A stretch of 64,000 bases of DNA from Lactuca virosa. Taxonomy: Eukaryota > Streptophyta > Magnoliopsida > Asterales > Asteraceae. Shown piece by piece: positions 23,801 through 34,140 of this stretch (the stretch's first letter is position 1; each line of letters opens with the position of its first letter). The stretch is from positions 37,643,326 to 37,707,325 of the forward strand of contig CAKMRJ010003334.1 of the NCBI GenBank assembly GCA_928212115.1, read 5' to 3'. Under the pieces are notes generated by a model. The model had not been told where the DNA came from. It was given only the letters and a program-made list of their open reading frames with translations, and searched no databases. The position numbers and the translations under genes were made by a program.

Positions 23801-24765
23801 CTCCCTTTTCTCTTCATCAGTTTGAGAGTTCTTGAAACCCTCATCTCTAGCCTTTTTGGAATTGGAATTGCCACCCTGACTTTATTTATTCCGAAAACGA
23901 GAGAAATTTTTCTTGTAAAATTTTTTGGGGTTTGAAACCAAAAAAGCCTTGTCTTCTTTGGAAATCTCACTATCAGAAATATCATATTTCGAATCATCTT
24001 CAAATGCCTTCTTTCCCTTCGCAACTAATAGTAGGGATCCCAAACTAGAAACAACCTTCACCTCCTTCGTAACTTCATCTTCGTGGGATCTCAGAATTCC
24101 CACAAGCTTTGCCAAAGAATAGCTCTTGAACTGTTCATGTGCCTTCACAGTAGACACAATCGATTTCCACTCGGATCTCAATCCATTCATGAATGTGACT
24201 TTTTGCTCAATAACTTCACGCCTGATATTGTGTTTAAGCATCCTGCTCAACAGATGATTGAATCGATTGAATGTCTGATCTAGTTTTTCATCAGACTTTT
24301 GTGCAAAAGCTCCAAATTCTGATAGAAGCAATGTCTGCACAAAGTGTTCTAAATCAACGTCACTCGAATAGAGTTCCTTTAGCCTATCCCATATTTCCTT
24401 AGCAGTGATACACACACTCACAAGGCGAAAGTATCTCGAGGAAGAGCAAACTGTATTATTCTTGTCGCCTTGATGTTGCTCATCAGCTTTTCTTTTTCAT
24501 CCTGAGGAACATTAGTGTGTTCAACAAAGAAGAGATTGTACTCAGCATGAGTCTTGATAACCTTCTTGGTTGTTGTGTGTGAATACGTCTCCTGTGTCAT
24601 CACATGCCATATTGTTGAACCATGTACTTTAATACCTAGAACATAGTCTTCAAAGTGCAATGCCCAGACTTCATAATCCCGAGGGAAGAGGATTGGAATC
24701 CTTGTAGTGGATCCAATACTACTAGAAAGATTGAACGATAAAGAATGAGGATCTCCGTGCTGCAT
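20801..24765 (-). pseudogene. copia Gag, coiled-coil region, protease and integrase N-terminal part (broken)
   Basis: Read from 24,765 down: Gag N-terminus (MQHGDPHSLSFNLSS) to a stop at 24,418. The Gag core (CITAKEIWDRLKELYSSDVD, a copia Gag hallmark) ends at 23,882. A shifted frame near 23,745-23,800 holds the zinc knuckle CNYCHVKNHFAKEC. 23,665-22,943 is a long charged segment with heptad-like runs (RLRIEKLELELTKSRDDIIYLKRDN), probably a coiled coil. 22,843-21,594 is a low-complexity Ser/Lys-rich part. Protease WYIDSGCSRHMTG lies at 21,581-21,390. Integrase begins with the zinc-binding HRRLSHLNF...CAACELGKQ and first catalytic Asp (LHIDLCGP) at 21,236-20,801, then is cut by the chromovirus. 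Several frameshifts and stops make it non-coding. The long region between Gag and protease is unusual for short copia elements. Confidence 0.85.
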
Positions 24766-24979
24766 GATGTCAAAAATTCACAAAAACACGGATATAGAAT
24801 CAGATATGTAAAACGAAACTTCGAGTTTTAGGGTTAAAACCAAATATTTAGATCTGACGTCTACAATCGATAGAAACGATAGAGACGACTAGAACAGGTC
24901 CAAGAAAAACAAAAAACCCTAATCGAACTCAACAGAAGAGTAGTGACTGAATTAAACTATCTCCTGCTTTTATACCAAT
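24766..24979 (-). other. copia leader with imperfect primer site
   Basis: About 210 bp. On the minus strand TTGGTATAAAAGCAGG follows the LTR end after one base (24,963-24,978). It resembles the tRNA-iMet site but has two changes in the TGGTATCAGAGC core, from decay or a different primer. Confidence 0.6.
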
Positions 24980-25275
24980 TGTAGAAACAATAAAACTTAG
25001 ATCGACAGATTCTATAAGAGATGTGAATTAAATAACAAGAACAATGAAGATCAAAGTAGTGTCGAATGCTTTAATTATCAAAGCTCTAGAGAAGTTCAAC
25101 GTGAACTTCTTTGTGAGAGCTAGGTAGGGCCATACAATCCTTAACCCTAATCTATACATGCATGCAGTATTTAAAGGCTAGACTAAAAGCACAAAACACG
25201 AGAATGGACAGGCCCATCTCGGAATAAATAAACCCATACTAGACATATTTTGACACAACACTAATAAGCCCAACA
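24980..25275 (-). repeat. 5' LTR of the minus-strand copia element (about 296 bp)
   Basis: In element sense it reads TGTTGGGCTT...TTTCTACA. The inner end is fixed by the primer site. The outer end is fixed because coding sequence of the interrupted plus-strand copia starts at 25,276. A TTTAAATA box in the sense strand (about 25,159-25,168) may be the promoter. The partner LTR is outside the window, so the exact ends are not confirmed. Confidence 0.7.
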
Positions 25276-27325
25276 GACAAGGAAAGTTCCCACGTTAGCA
25301 CATATCAAAGTCTGGGATTGTGAAGCTTTCGTTAGACGAGAGACTCATGAAAAGCTAGAAGCGAGAAGTGAGAGGTGTATTTTCATTGACTATTTGTTAG
25401 CCCAACAGACAAGGAAAATTCCTTTGGATATTTGTTCTACGGGCCTAGTGAAAATGTGGGTCTTTGTAGCACGAAGAGGAGTCTTTCACGAGAGAGAGCT
25501 CACATGTAAAGATGACAGTGGAAACATAGATGATCTTGAAGAAATTCAGGAGTCAACCAATAAAGGAACCTTAAAAGACACTAGTACTCAACCAGAGGAA
25601 GAAATTCAAGTTGAGTCAGTTGACAATTCATTACCTCTTCGTCGTTCCAGTAAAGTTAGCATGCCACCTGAGTTTTTATGGTTTCCATATAACTACAAAT
25701 TGTGATCTGTTTATCAGTGATCGTACACTGGTAAATTTGGAAGAACCAACTAACTACAAGGAAGTGATGGCAGGCCCTGAGGCTACTAAGTGGAAAGAGG
25801 CAATGGACAGCTAGATTAAGTCCATGTATGACAACCAAGTTTGGAATTTGGTTGACCAAGAACCTGGTCGAAAGACAGTTGGTTGCAAGTGGATTTTCAA
25901 GAAGAAGACCGACGTGGATGGTAATGTGCACACATTCACAGCATGACTGGTTGTGAAGGGCTTTACTCAAACCCCAGGGATTGACTATGATGAGACCTTC
26001 TCACCAGTGGCTAAGATAAAATATATTAGGAAAATGCTCGCCAAAGCTGCTTTCCATGATTATAAAATTTGGCAAATGGATGTCAAAACCGCTTTCTTTA
26101 ATGGGAAGTTTGCTAAAAATGTTTACATGAGTCAACCAGAGGGTTCTGTTGATGCAAAGTTTCCCAATAGAGTGTGTAAGCTTGATAAATCCAGTTATGG
26201 ATTGAAACAAGCGTCTCGCAGTTGGAATCTTTGCTTTCCTGAAAAACTCAAAGAATTTTTTTTTCTAGAAGTGAAGATGAGCCCTATGTGTATGTCAAGG
26301 CTAGTGGGAGTATAGTAACTTTTCTAGTATTGTATGTTGATGACATACTACTTATAGGAAACGACATTCCAACCTAGCAATAAGTGAAATATTGGCTTGG
26401 AAAGTGTTTTGCTATGAAGGATCTAGGAGAGGCACCCTATATTCTCGGGATAAGAATTTTGAGAGACAGAAAGAAAAGACTAATTGGACTTGGTCAAAGT
26501 ACATACTTGGACAAGGTACTAAAACGATTTAGTATGGAAAATTCCAAGAAAGGAGAGCTACATATTCAAAGCAATGCCAAATTGAGTAAGACTCAAAGCC
26601 CAACTACAGATGAGGAAATAGTTGATAAGATTCGAGTCCCTTATGCTTCGGTTGTAGGATTGATCATGTACGCTATGACATGTACTCACCCTGATGTGTC
26701 CTTTTCTTTAAGCATGGCCAGTCGCTATCAGGGAAATCCTGGCAGTGCTCATTGGACAACAGTAAAGAACATTTTCAAGTATCTACGAAGGAAAAAGGAT
26801 ATGATTCTATTATTTGGAGGCAGTGATACGTTGATAGTGACTGGGTATAGTAACACCAGCTTTCAGACAGATAGAGACAACTTTCCGTCTCAGTCGGGCT
26901 GGGTATTTCCATTAAATGAAGGAGCAGTTACTTGGGAAAGTTCCAAGCAAGATACGGTGGCTGATTCTACATGCGAATCGAAGTACATAGCATCAAGTGA
27001 AGCATCAAAGGAAGCAGTTTGGTTGAGGAACTTTATCGGAGATCTTGGAGTAGTTCCAACCATTCAAGAACCGATGGAACTTTTCTTCGATAATAAAGGT
27101 TTGGTTGCTTTGACTAAAGAATCGAGAAACCATGGCAAGTCAAGACATATCGATAGAAAATACCATTATATCAGACATAGAGTAGAAGAAGGTCACCTCA
27201 TTGTGAAGAGGGTATCATCAGAAAAGAATCATACAGATCCTTTGACAAAGGCTCTGAGCAGGGTCAAGCACAATCAGCATGCTAGAAGCATTGGCTTAAG
27301 AGATGATATTAGTTTTAGTAGTTAG
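25276..27325 (+). pseudogene. Tork-type copia pol, 3' two thirds (integrase end, RT, RNase H), broken
   Basis: Starts inside integrase (KVPTLAHIKVWDCEAFVRRE) because the minus-strand copia element cut it here. RT motifs follow: VGCKWIFKKKTDVDGNVH, MDVKTAFFNGKF and LYVDDILLIGND (YVDD, about 26,330-26,350). RNase H has the STCESKYIASSEASKEA motif and ends HARSIGLRDDISFSS with TAG at 27,323. Stops occur at about 25,815 and 25,946, a frameshift near 26,270, and another stop near 26,376. A 19-nt extra stretch at 25,399-25,417 also disturbs the integrase tail. The motif set is that of Tork lineage elements (recognised by eye). It is the oldest layer of the left stack. Confidence 0.88.
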
Positions 27326-28128
27326 ATGATTAGTTTCGAAACTTGTAACAAAATAAATGTAACTGATTTCTAGTGATTAAATAATAGTTATTATTTATAA
27401 GTTTGTTACTGCCTTTTGTCAATTATTTATTCTTTTGTTTCGTTTTGCAAGTTTTACTTCCCGAATAAATTAATTATTCAAATTCCATAGTCGTTCATAC
27501 TTTAGGAAGTAAGTAGCGAATTAAGACTGTCATGAATTAGATTGTAGATTGTCTAATGAGTTAGACATAGCAATGTTGTTGCTACAATATTCATGAGTAC
27601 TTAGAAATGGGGATTTAAGTATTTGATAAACCCACGCTCAAAGAATCACTTCATGGATTATATCACGAGTAATTGTGAGACGATACTATCTTATATTCTT
27701 AAAACGGAGATATATGAGTTGTAATTTACAATTCGGTTGTGCGTTGGTGTTGTGAATGATACAAGCATATGAGTCAAAGTTTATATGTTCCTTTTGTCCT
27801 AACAGGAAAAGCGATATCTTTCGGCCCTCGATGATTTGGTGTTGACTTATGGTGTTGGGCCCAACCAGGACTCAATTGATGCGTTCAATTGAAGTCTTAT
27901 ATCGTCATAACAAATCAGTAAATCGGGAAACAAAACTTAGACAATGAGATTGATTTTAATCCATGTCTCATGTACGTGCTATATCTAGAATAACGGAGGA
28001 ATATTTGATCACTTATCTTAGGACCTATTTCTGTTTAGAGTTCGGCAGTTGCTATGGAAGCACTCTTTGTTGTCTAATTCAGAAGTTAAACTGGTAATTG
28101 TAGTTATAGACTTATCCAAGTAGGATAT
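27326..28128 (+). other. 3' untranslated region of the Tork-type element
   Basis: About 800 bp of AT-rich non-coding sequence between pol and the LTR. It is similar in reverse complement to 6,724-7,500 of the nested non-autonomous element. It ends in a decayed purine tract (CCAAGTAGGATAT, 28,115-28,127). Confidence 0.65.
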
Positions 28129-28992
28129 CGTTGGATTAGGTGTCTAAGCCAATAATTGAATTAGTATATACTTGATTATTATAAAAGTCCTTTTGGGTTG
28201 CCTTCAAACCTAGTAATTGAATAAGATGATTTTTAGAAAGAGAGGGAGAGAGAGAGACTGATTTATTGGTTTATTACATTGTTAATAAATAGAAATAAAT
28301 AAATTTGTTAATATATTATGGAAGTAATATGTTAATTAGAAATAGTAATATTTAATTAAGAATTGATCAGAAATTAATTAGAATTAATTTCAGGATTAAT
28401 TGGATTAATTAAAATTGCAGGGACTGTTTGGTTATTTATTGAAAGTTGAAGCATGAAGACTCTAGAATCCCCATGGGATGGGGTGAACAAAAATTGGCTA
28501 GGAATCCCCTATAATTTTTTTCGAAGGGGTTGGGATGAGGAGATAAGGTAGCTTGATTATTATATTAATTAATCTAGGCCTTATCCCTAAAACCCTAGCT
28601 TTGGCCCCAAGTTTCCTTCAGCTATATAAAGAGTCCTATAGTCTTCAAAATTTAGTGACTCATTTATTCTCTTTAGAAGGCTGAAATTTTACTCACCTCT
28701 CTCCTATGTCTTCACGTCTACTGGTTACTAGGGTTGGGTGAGAACCATTTGAGGCACGACACTTGTGGTGCTAGCTTCCAAAAGCTTTGAAGAAGGTTTT
28801 AGATTTGTTTAAAATAACAAATCAAGAGGTATGTAAACTTCCTTATGTATTTTGATTTCATTAGGATTTTTGTAGTTTGATAGTTCATAGTATGTTGCCT
28901 TAATGTGAAAGACATGGATCTTATAGGTTGCATGTGCTCTAATACGATTAATTGTTAATTGTTTTTCTGCTTAGAGCATTGTGTTGTAACCT
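28129..28992 (+). repeat. 3' LTR of the Tork-type element
   Basis: Starts near CGTTGGATTAGGTGTCTAAG and resembles the LTR of the nested element in opposite orientation (TTGGATTA, GTCTAAG, TACTTGA, TTTGGGTTGC in the same order). A TATATAAA box lies at 28,623-28,630. The right end is not sharp; it is placed near GTTGTAACCTA because chromovirus LTR sequence follows. Confidence 0.7.
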
Positions 28993-28997
28993 ACGTT

Positions 28998-29402
28998 TTC
29001 CATAAAGACCATGGGGGTAGCCCATGGCATTTTTATGAAAGATCATGAGGGTTAACCCATGGCATTGGTATGAAAGACCCTAAGGGTAGCCCATGCACTT
29101 GGATTGTAAGACCCTGGGGGTAGCCCCTGGCAATTTTATGTATGGTATGTGGTATTTTAGGGAATTCACTAAGTTTTGTGCTTACAGGTTTATTTTTATG
29201 TTTCAGGTACTTCTGGTTACAAGGGGAAGAGCTCGACGTGATCGCATCGCATCCACTAATGTTCCGCATTTTATGATATGATTTGTAATCTGATAACTAT
29301 TTTATACATTTCACACTTTGATGGGTTTTGGAATGAATGAATGATGGTTTTGATAGACTTAAAAACAAAAAAAAATGCATGCAGTATTTTGGGGGCGTTA
29401 CA
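28998..29402 (+). repeat. 3' end of a chromovirus LTR (fragment)
   Basis: CCATGGGGGTAGCCCATGG-type units recur at 29,010-29,130. GGAATTCACTAAGTTTTGTG (29,161) resembles the reverse complement of GAGTTCCCCAAAATACC-type sequence near 4,830 and 19,365. The fragment ends GGGGGCGTTACA at 29,402, a typical LTR terminus. It is plus-oriented, opposite to the full chromovirus to its left, and its left part is missing. Confidence 0.65.
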
Positions 29403-29690
29403 ATGATGTTTTCCATATTTGGTACATTCTACTTCTCCCGATTTAGTGTTGCTAAGGTACTGCCAACTTTTCTTGTTGGATCCCAAAGACCTTCCTTGTT
29501 TTCTTTTTTCCATGTGTGTTTGTCTTTCTTTCTCCATCTTTTTAATCGTGTCTTCTATATCACGGGTGGATATAATAGCATAATCAGTTATGGTTACATG
29601 TTTGACTTCTATGGAGTATTTTTTTGGGTAAACCAACCACATAATGACTAATCTTCTCAAGGTCGATATCGACACACTCTTTAGCATTTA
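29403..29690 (-). pseudogene. Ty3-type gag scrap
   Basis: The minus strand encodes KKMEKERQTHMEKRKQ, then SNTKSGEVECTKYGKHH, which is like the end of a Ty3 Gag just before the first cysteine cluster, with one expected Cys changed to Tyr. The frame runs straight into the LTR fragment ending at 29,402, so that LTR inserted in, or was joined to, this gag. There is no other element sequence around it. Confidence 0.5.
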
Positions 29691-29866
29691 GTCGTCCCAC
29701 AAGTTCATTCCAATTCCATTAAGACATTTTCTCATTTCCAATGGTGCTATGTATGGTATCATAAATCCAGTATGGTCTTGAAATTATAGAATAATGGAAA
29801 CAACAACCCTGGTCTCTATACTTTCCCGGGGTTCCACTGCAACCCCGAGCTTTCAACAATCAATTG

Positions 29867-29915
<49 letters not shown>

Positions 29916-29918
29916 ATA

Positions 29919-29960
<42 letters not shown>

Positions 29961-30950
29961 CGAAACATAAAAAAATAGATTCGCTACCTATGAACGGAAG
30001 GGCCTCCATTACCAAGAGTTAAGAATAACAAATTCTTTATTTCCCAAAAGAGAACTCAAAACCCCAATCAGCGAATTCGTTCTTGGATATTTTTTTCAAC
30101 TCAAATTAGAAACAAATAATAAGAATTGGGTTGGGTCATCCTCTTGATCTTCTCTCGGACTTCAAATCAGGCATTCAACCAAACAAGTGATTCAACCTTC
30201 AAAAGTTGAGACATGAATCCCACTTTTTTTCTCATTTCACTCTCTAACATCAAGCACTTGCTCCATTTCCCTTGACCACCGTATAATATTAACCATAACC
30301 ACATCCAAACTCCTTTTGTAATCTTTTGGTTAACATGCCAAAAAGGATTTAAAAGTGCACCCCTTCTTGGACACGGAAGTCAAAAGGGGTTTGCATATGA
30401 GAACTTCATGATTGGGTCACACTATAGGTAAATATATGTTTTGTAGGGTTTTCCAATTTGGTTTGGAACGAATTGCTCGACCGTTCATCTAAAATCTGAT
30501 GCATTCTTCTTTGTTTCTCTCTTGCTTATCATCAAGAATATTTTTCATCGCTTCCAACTTAAGTACTTGAGGGTTTGAATTGGCACCGAAATTTCCATCA
30601 TTGATGTTTCACGGTGATCGACTTTCACATGTGATGATAGGTTTAAACCTTTCTCATCACGCCGTAATATGTATATGCTTCTTGTTCTCACTGTTTTCTA
30701 TAAAAATTCACAACTAGGTAATCCTTAATCCAACTCATAGCATAGAAATTTTGTATTTAAAGCGTGTCTAACATATATTAGAATGGAAATCTCTAGGCAT
30801 GCATCTCGACATACCATAAAAATTAAACATATAGAACCTAACCATCACTATGAGTTGTACTAACGTAGTAAAGTTGTCATTCCTTCGTATTCTCTCACAG
30901 TCTAAGCCTAGGTGCAAGTCACTACCTCATTCTCTTAAACTATAACTCTG

Positions 30951-30954
<4 letters not shown>
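29691..30954. other. Intergenic, no gene seen
   Basis: Contains a (TA)n tract at 29,868-29,957 and otherwise ordinary AT-rich sequence. I see no coding frame, RNA gene or element end that I can support. Confidence 0.5.
29868..29957. repeat. (TA)n microsatellite
   Basis: About 90 bp of alternating T and A with two short interruptions. Confidence 0.97.

Positions 30955-31011
<57 letters not shown>
30955..31011. repeat. (TA)n microsatellite next to a Helitron-like end
   Basis: 57 bp of uninterrupted TA, directly followed by the Helitron-like terminus at 31,012. Confidence 0.97.
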
Positions 31012-31015
<4 letters not shown>

Positions 31016-31095
31016 AAGCTTAGGTTATAGTATTCTAACTAGTTATTGTGTGGATGTAGGAATGACTGTGGACCAATCATTCTAGTTATTTTAAG
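31012..31095 (+). mobile_element. Helitron-like 5' end, plus orientation
   Basis: After a TA tract comes GCTTAGGTTATAGTATTC, then TTATTGTGTGGATGTAGGAA and a GACCAATCATTCTA box. The reverse complement of 35,386-35,485 has the same boxes in the same order (TTATTGTGTGGATGTAAGAA, GATCAATCATTTTA), also preceded by a TA tract. Plant Helitron 5' ends often look like this (recollection). No 3' end (CTRR with hairpin) was found for it. Confidence 0.4.
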
Positions 31096-32355
31096 AAAGT
31101 CATTTATCCATATTATTGAATTAAAAATAAAAAGAATAATACCATTTAATTAAAAGAATGGTAAAAATGTATATTTTCATTACTTTCAAATTAGGAAACA
31201 CAAATTTAAAAAGAGAATTTTCAGATTTTAAGGGATTTTTATTATCTTAATTTTGAACTCTGATTTTTTTAATTGATTCAATTTTAATTTTGTCAGAATG
31301 TTATTTTTAAAATGATGTTTTATGAGATTGTTTTGTCAAAATGTTATTATGTTATAATAGGATTGAAAAATAACAAAATTCTTGAACCTGCAGTTGAATA
31401 ATAAAAACTTTCTTATATATTCATACACATCCGAACTTAAATACAATTTCATAAATATTCTTACAGACTATTAGTCGGATACATTTTACTATAACAGAAT
31501 GTCATCGAAATGAATAAAATTCTTAAGAATAGCATTCTCAAATATATCATTATTGAACAAATGCTTATGAAAATGTAATGTATTATCATAAGAATGTAAC
31601 TTGTTATTGAACTCGATTCCAAGTCTTTCTCTTGTATGATCAATCTTTGATTCCTTCTTCAAGCCATTTTGAAAGAACAAGCAGATACATTTTCCCTAAA
31701 AATTACAATAAACTTCTATTCTTTCAGAATTTTATAATCTAATAAACAATTTCGTTAGTTTATTCTAAAAGAATTAATATACCTTTGGGCCAGCCTATTT
31801 GACCACTTGATATCCTTCTACAGAAAGGTGTATTCTTGTTTGGTTACATACCTGGTTCACATATCCAATAGTCAAATAAACATAAAACATTGATCTTACT
31901 CAAATTCTGCAAATTATTAATAAAAAAAAACAAAAAACTTTGGAAGATAAAAATCAAAGGGAGAAAAGGGGAAAGCAACATCCATTTCCAAAAAAGTGGG
32001 AGCAAAAAAAAACCGCTTATAGAAGCAGAAATCAGTTGTAGAATTATAAATCGTGTTCAAGAACGTAATTCATTAAAACCAAGATCGAGTGCCAAATCAT
32101 CAATTAAGATCAAGAATCGGAGAATCACTTGCGTTGCAGAATTATCAATTTGATGGTTTTATGATACAAAATGGGTACCTCTTTAAGTCTTCGCCCCCTT
32201 TGAAAAAAAGTATCCCTCAATTCGCCATCACCACCTATAGTTACAAAACATTATGATGCTTAAATTATCAATTTGACAGAGATAAACTCGATGAGACCAA
32301 AACATAAATAGTTGGTGGGTAAAAAAAATGTGGTAATGGTTGATTGTATGTTTAT
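31096..32355. other. AT-rich intergenic stretch with one weak coding-like patch
   Basis: On the minus strand 31,695-31,489 gives an open stretch (NGLKKESKIDHTRERLGIEF) preceded by a possible AG acceptor at 31,696-31,697, and a possible donor lies at 31,781-31,782. The two pieces do not join in a frame free of stops, so I do not call a gene. The rest shows nothing I recognise. Confidence 0.3.
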
Positions 32356-32362
32356 TAAATCA

Positions 32363-33811
32363 AGACAAAACTACAAAAATGGTCCCTATGGTATGCATTT
32401 TGGTGAGGTTAGTTCAAACCTCGACTTTTTTGGCTTCGTGGTCCTTTTGAGCTAGTTTCGTTGTAGATTTGGTCCCTCAGTAAACTGAAATGACTGTAAT
32501 ACCCTTGGGGTATTTATTTTCTATTTTCTTTCATTTTTTAAATCTAATAACTATTTATTTATTTAAACAACTAAAAATAATAGGACTCTTTCTCTTACAC
32601 ACATATACACACACTCATATATCTGGTTTTGTCTTTCAAGATCTCACGAAAATCTGATGAACACGAATACACAGTCAAGAACATATGTATCTTCTTTAAC
32701 ATATAAACGCATCAGATTTTCTAGTTTTTTTTAAAAACACATACACTCATCAGATTTTCTAGACTTCTTCTTCAAAACACATATAAACTTATAAACATAG
32801 ATACTCAAGAAAAACACACATCAGATTGCTAAACACACACACACATGTATAAACATATATACTCAAGAGCAACACACATCAGGGGGGTTTCCAGATCTGT
32901 GCTAGGAGCCGCCGGCCATCTTCATCAATAATCCTCGATTTTCTGACGAGAAGGGTTTCCAAATCTGCAAACGATATCTTCAGCTTCATCGTCGTCGTCG
33001 CTACCACCATCACCAGAGAAGATGAACCTTAAGCTCGTTACCGCTACCATAACTGCAAACGAGATCCTTTTATCTGAAAACAAGATCCTCGGAGAAGACA
33101 AACCAAGATATGAAGATTTAGGGTTGTTTTGGATGCGAAATCACACAACTAAAATCACAAGACCCATTTGGCCATTTCTCACCTTCTATTCCTCCATATC
33201 TCCCCTCCACCTCACCCACCGTCACACCATCAAATACCCCACCATCCCCAAAATCACCGTTGTCATCTCCGTTAGAGACAAACGTTCAAGATGTTCCACA
33301 GTCGCCTGACATTCTTGGGCTACCGGAAAAGATTCAGCAGATAAATTTGAATTCTCCGACGGGTTGTAAAGAATCCTGTGAGTTATGCACCACTGTGTAA
33401 TCTGATTCATGAGGGCTTTATTTGGTACAAGCTATTAATGAAGAAGTTGTCCGAATTTTGGATGTGAACAATGGCCATTTTCAGTTCATCTGGAAAGAAA
33501 AAGTAAACACAAGTGAAATGTTCTTGGGTAAAAAGAAAACCCGAGAGAGAGAGAGAGGAAGAGAGAGAGGGAGAGGTGGGCCCTCTTATTTTTTGATTAT
33601 TAAAATGAATAAATAATTATTAAACTTTAAAAAAATGAACTTAAAAATAGAAAATAAATACATAAGGGTATTAAAGTCATTTTAGCTTTATCAAATGACC
33701 AAAAACCGCAATGAAACTAGCTCAAAAGAACCATGAAACAAAAAAAGTCGAGGTTTGGACTAAACCTTAGAAAAAATTCAAACAACAGGGACCATCTTTG
33801 CAATTTTGTCT
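32363..33811. mobile_element. Mutator-like element with long terminal inverted repeats
   Basis: The left end AGACAAAACTACAAAAATGG and right end (reverse complement AGACAAAATTGCAAAGATGG) begin imperfect inverted repeats of roughly 200 bp, including AAACCTCGACTTTTTT and TTTTGAGCTAGTTTC in both. A 7-bp duplication TAAATCA flanks the element (32,356-32,362; 33,812-33,818). Long repeats fit Mutator-like elements, although 8-9 bp duplications are more usual. It has no transposase. The GC-richer interior (32,880-33,420) looks like captured gene sequence. Total 1,449 bp. Confidence 0.7.
33122..33400 (+). other. Open, Pro/Ser-rich coding-like stretch inside the Mutator-like element
   Basis: 92 codons without a stop up to TAA at 33,398, starting after a TAG. 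It includes PPYLPSTSPTVTPSNTPPSP, then VQDVPQSPDILGLPEKIQQI and a Cys pair near the end (CKESCELC). Composition differs from the AT-rich surroundings. I do not recognise the parent gene, and there is no proper start codon. It may be an exon copied by the element, as in Pack-MULEs (inference). Confidence 0.35.
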
Positions 33812-33818
33812 TAAATCA

Positions 33819-34132
33819 AAATAATTTTGTATGACATAGTAACTTGAGAGCCGAAAATGGAGATTCATAAGAGAATCAATAAGGGATGGGGAGAGATTAC
33901 CAAAACCAAAATCAATTGGTGATTTGGCTACGACACCATCATTGCTGGCAAAGTTGGCCAACTCCGATCTCCCTCTCTTCTTCGATCACATGATGATTAA
34001 GGACACAAGTTAGGAAGAAAATGGGATAGGACCGATAACTGTAGTGAAAGAGGGTGTAAACCATTGCCTTTCTGCGATAGAGAGACGATGATGGGGGTGG
34101 GGTCTGCGCCACTGCCTTGCTGCGATGGGGAG
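33819..34132. other. Short stretch between two DNA elements, no gene seen
   Basis: Ordinary sequence that together with 35,040-35,385 was one piece before the hAT-like element inserted. Frames in it are short and unconvincing. Confidence 0.4.
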
Positions 34133-34140
34133 GACATAAA

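Larger units (their letters stand above)
1..25275 (-). mobile_element. Ty1/copia LTR retrotransposon, minus strand, left end outside the window, split by a Ty3 insertion
   Basis: The element reads right to left: LTR (24,980-25,275), primer site, Gag with zinc knuckle, long coiled-coil segment, protease, integrase, reverse transcriptase, RNase H. This order (integrase before RT) defines Ty1/copia. The integrase is cut at 4,605/20,796 by a chromovirus flanked by the 5-bp duplication TTGAA (4,601-4,605 and 20,796-20,800), and the reading frame runs on across that duplication. The right LTR end abuts coding sequence of an older plus-strand copia element. The large Gag and an extra downstream ORF recall Sireviruses, but the LTR of about 296 bp is short for them, so the lineage is left open. 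The element is dead: several stops and frameshifts, and a changed catalytic residue in integrase. Confidence 0.85.

Noticed and set aside
31461..31783. Possible two-exon minus-strand gene
   Set aside because: The candidate donor and acceptor do not give a stop-free joined frame, and no domain is visible.
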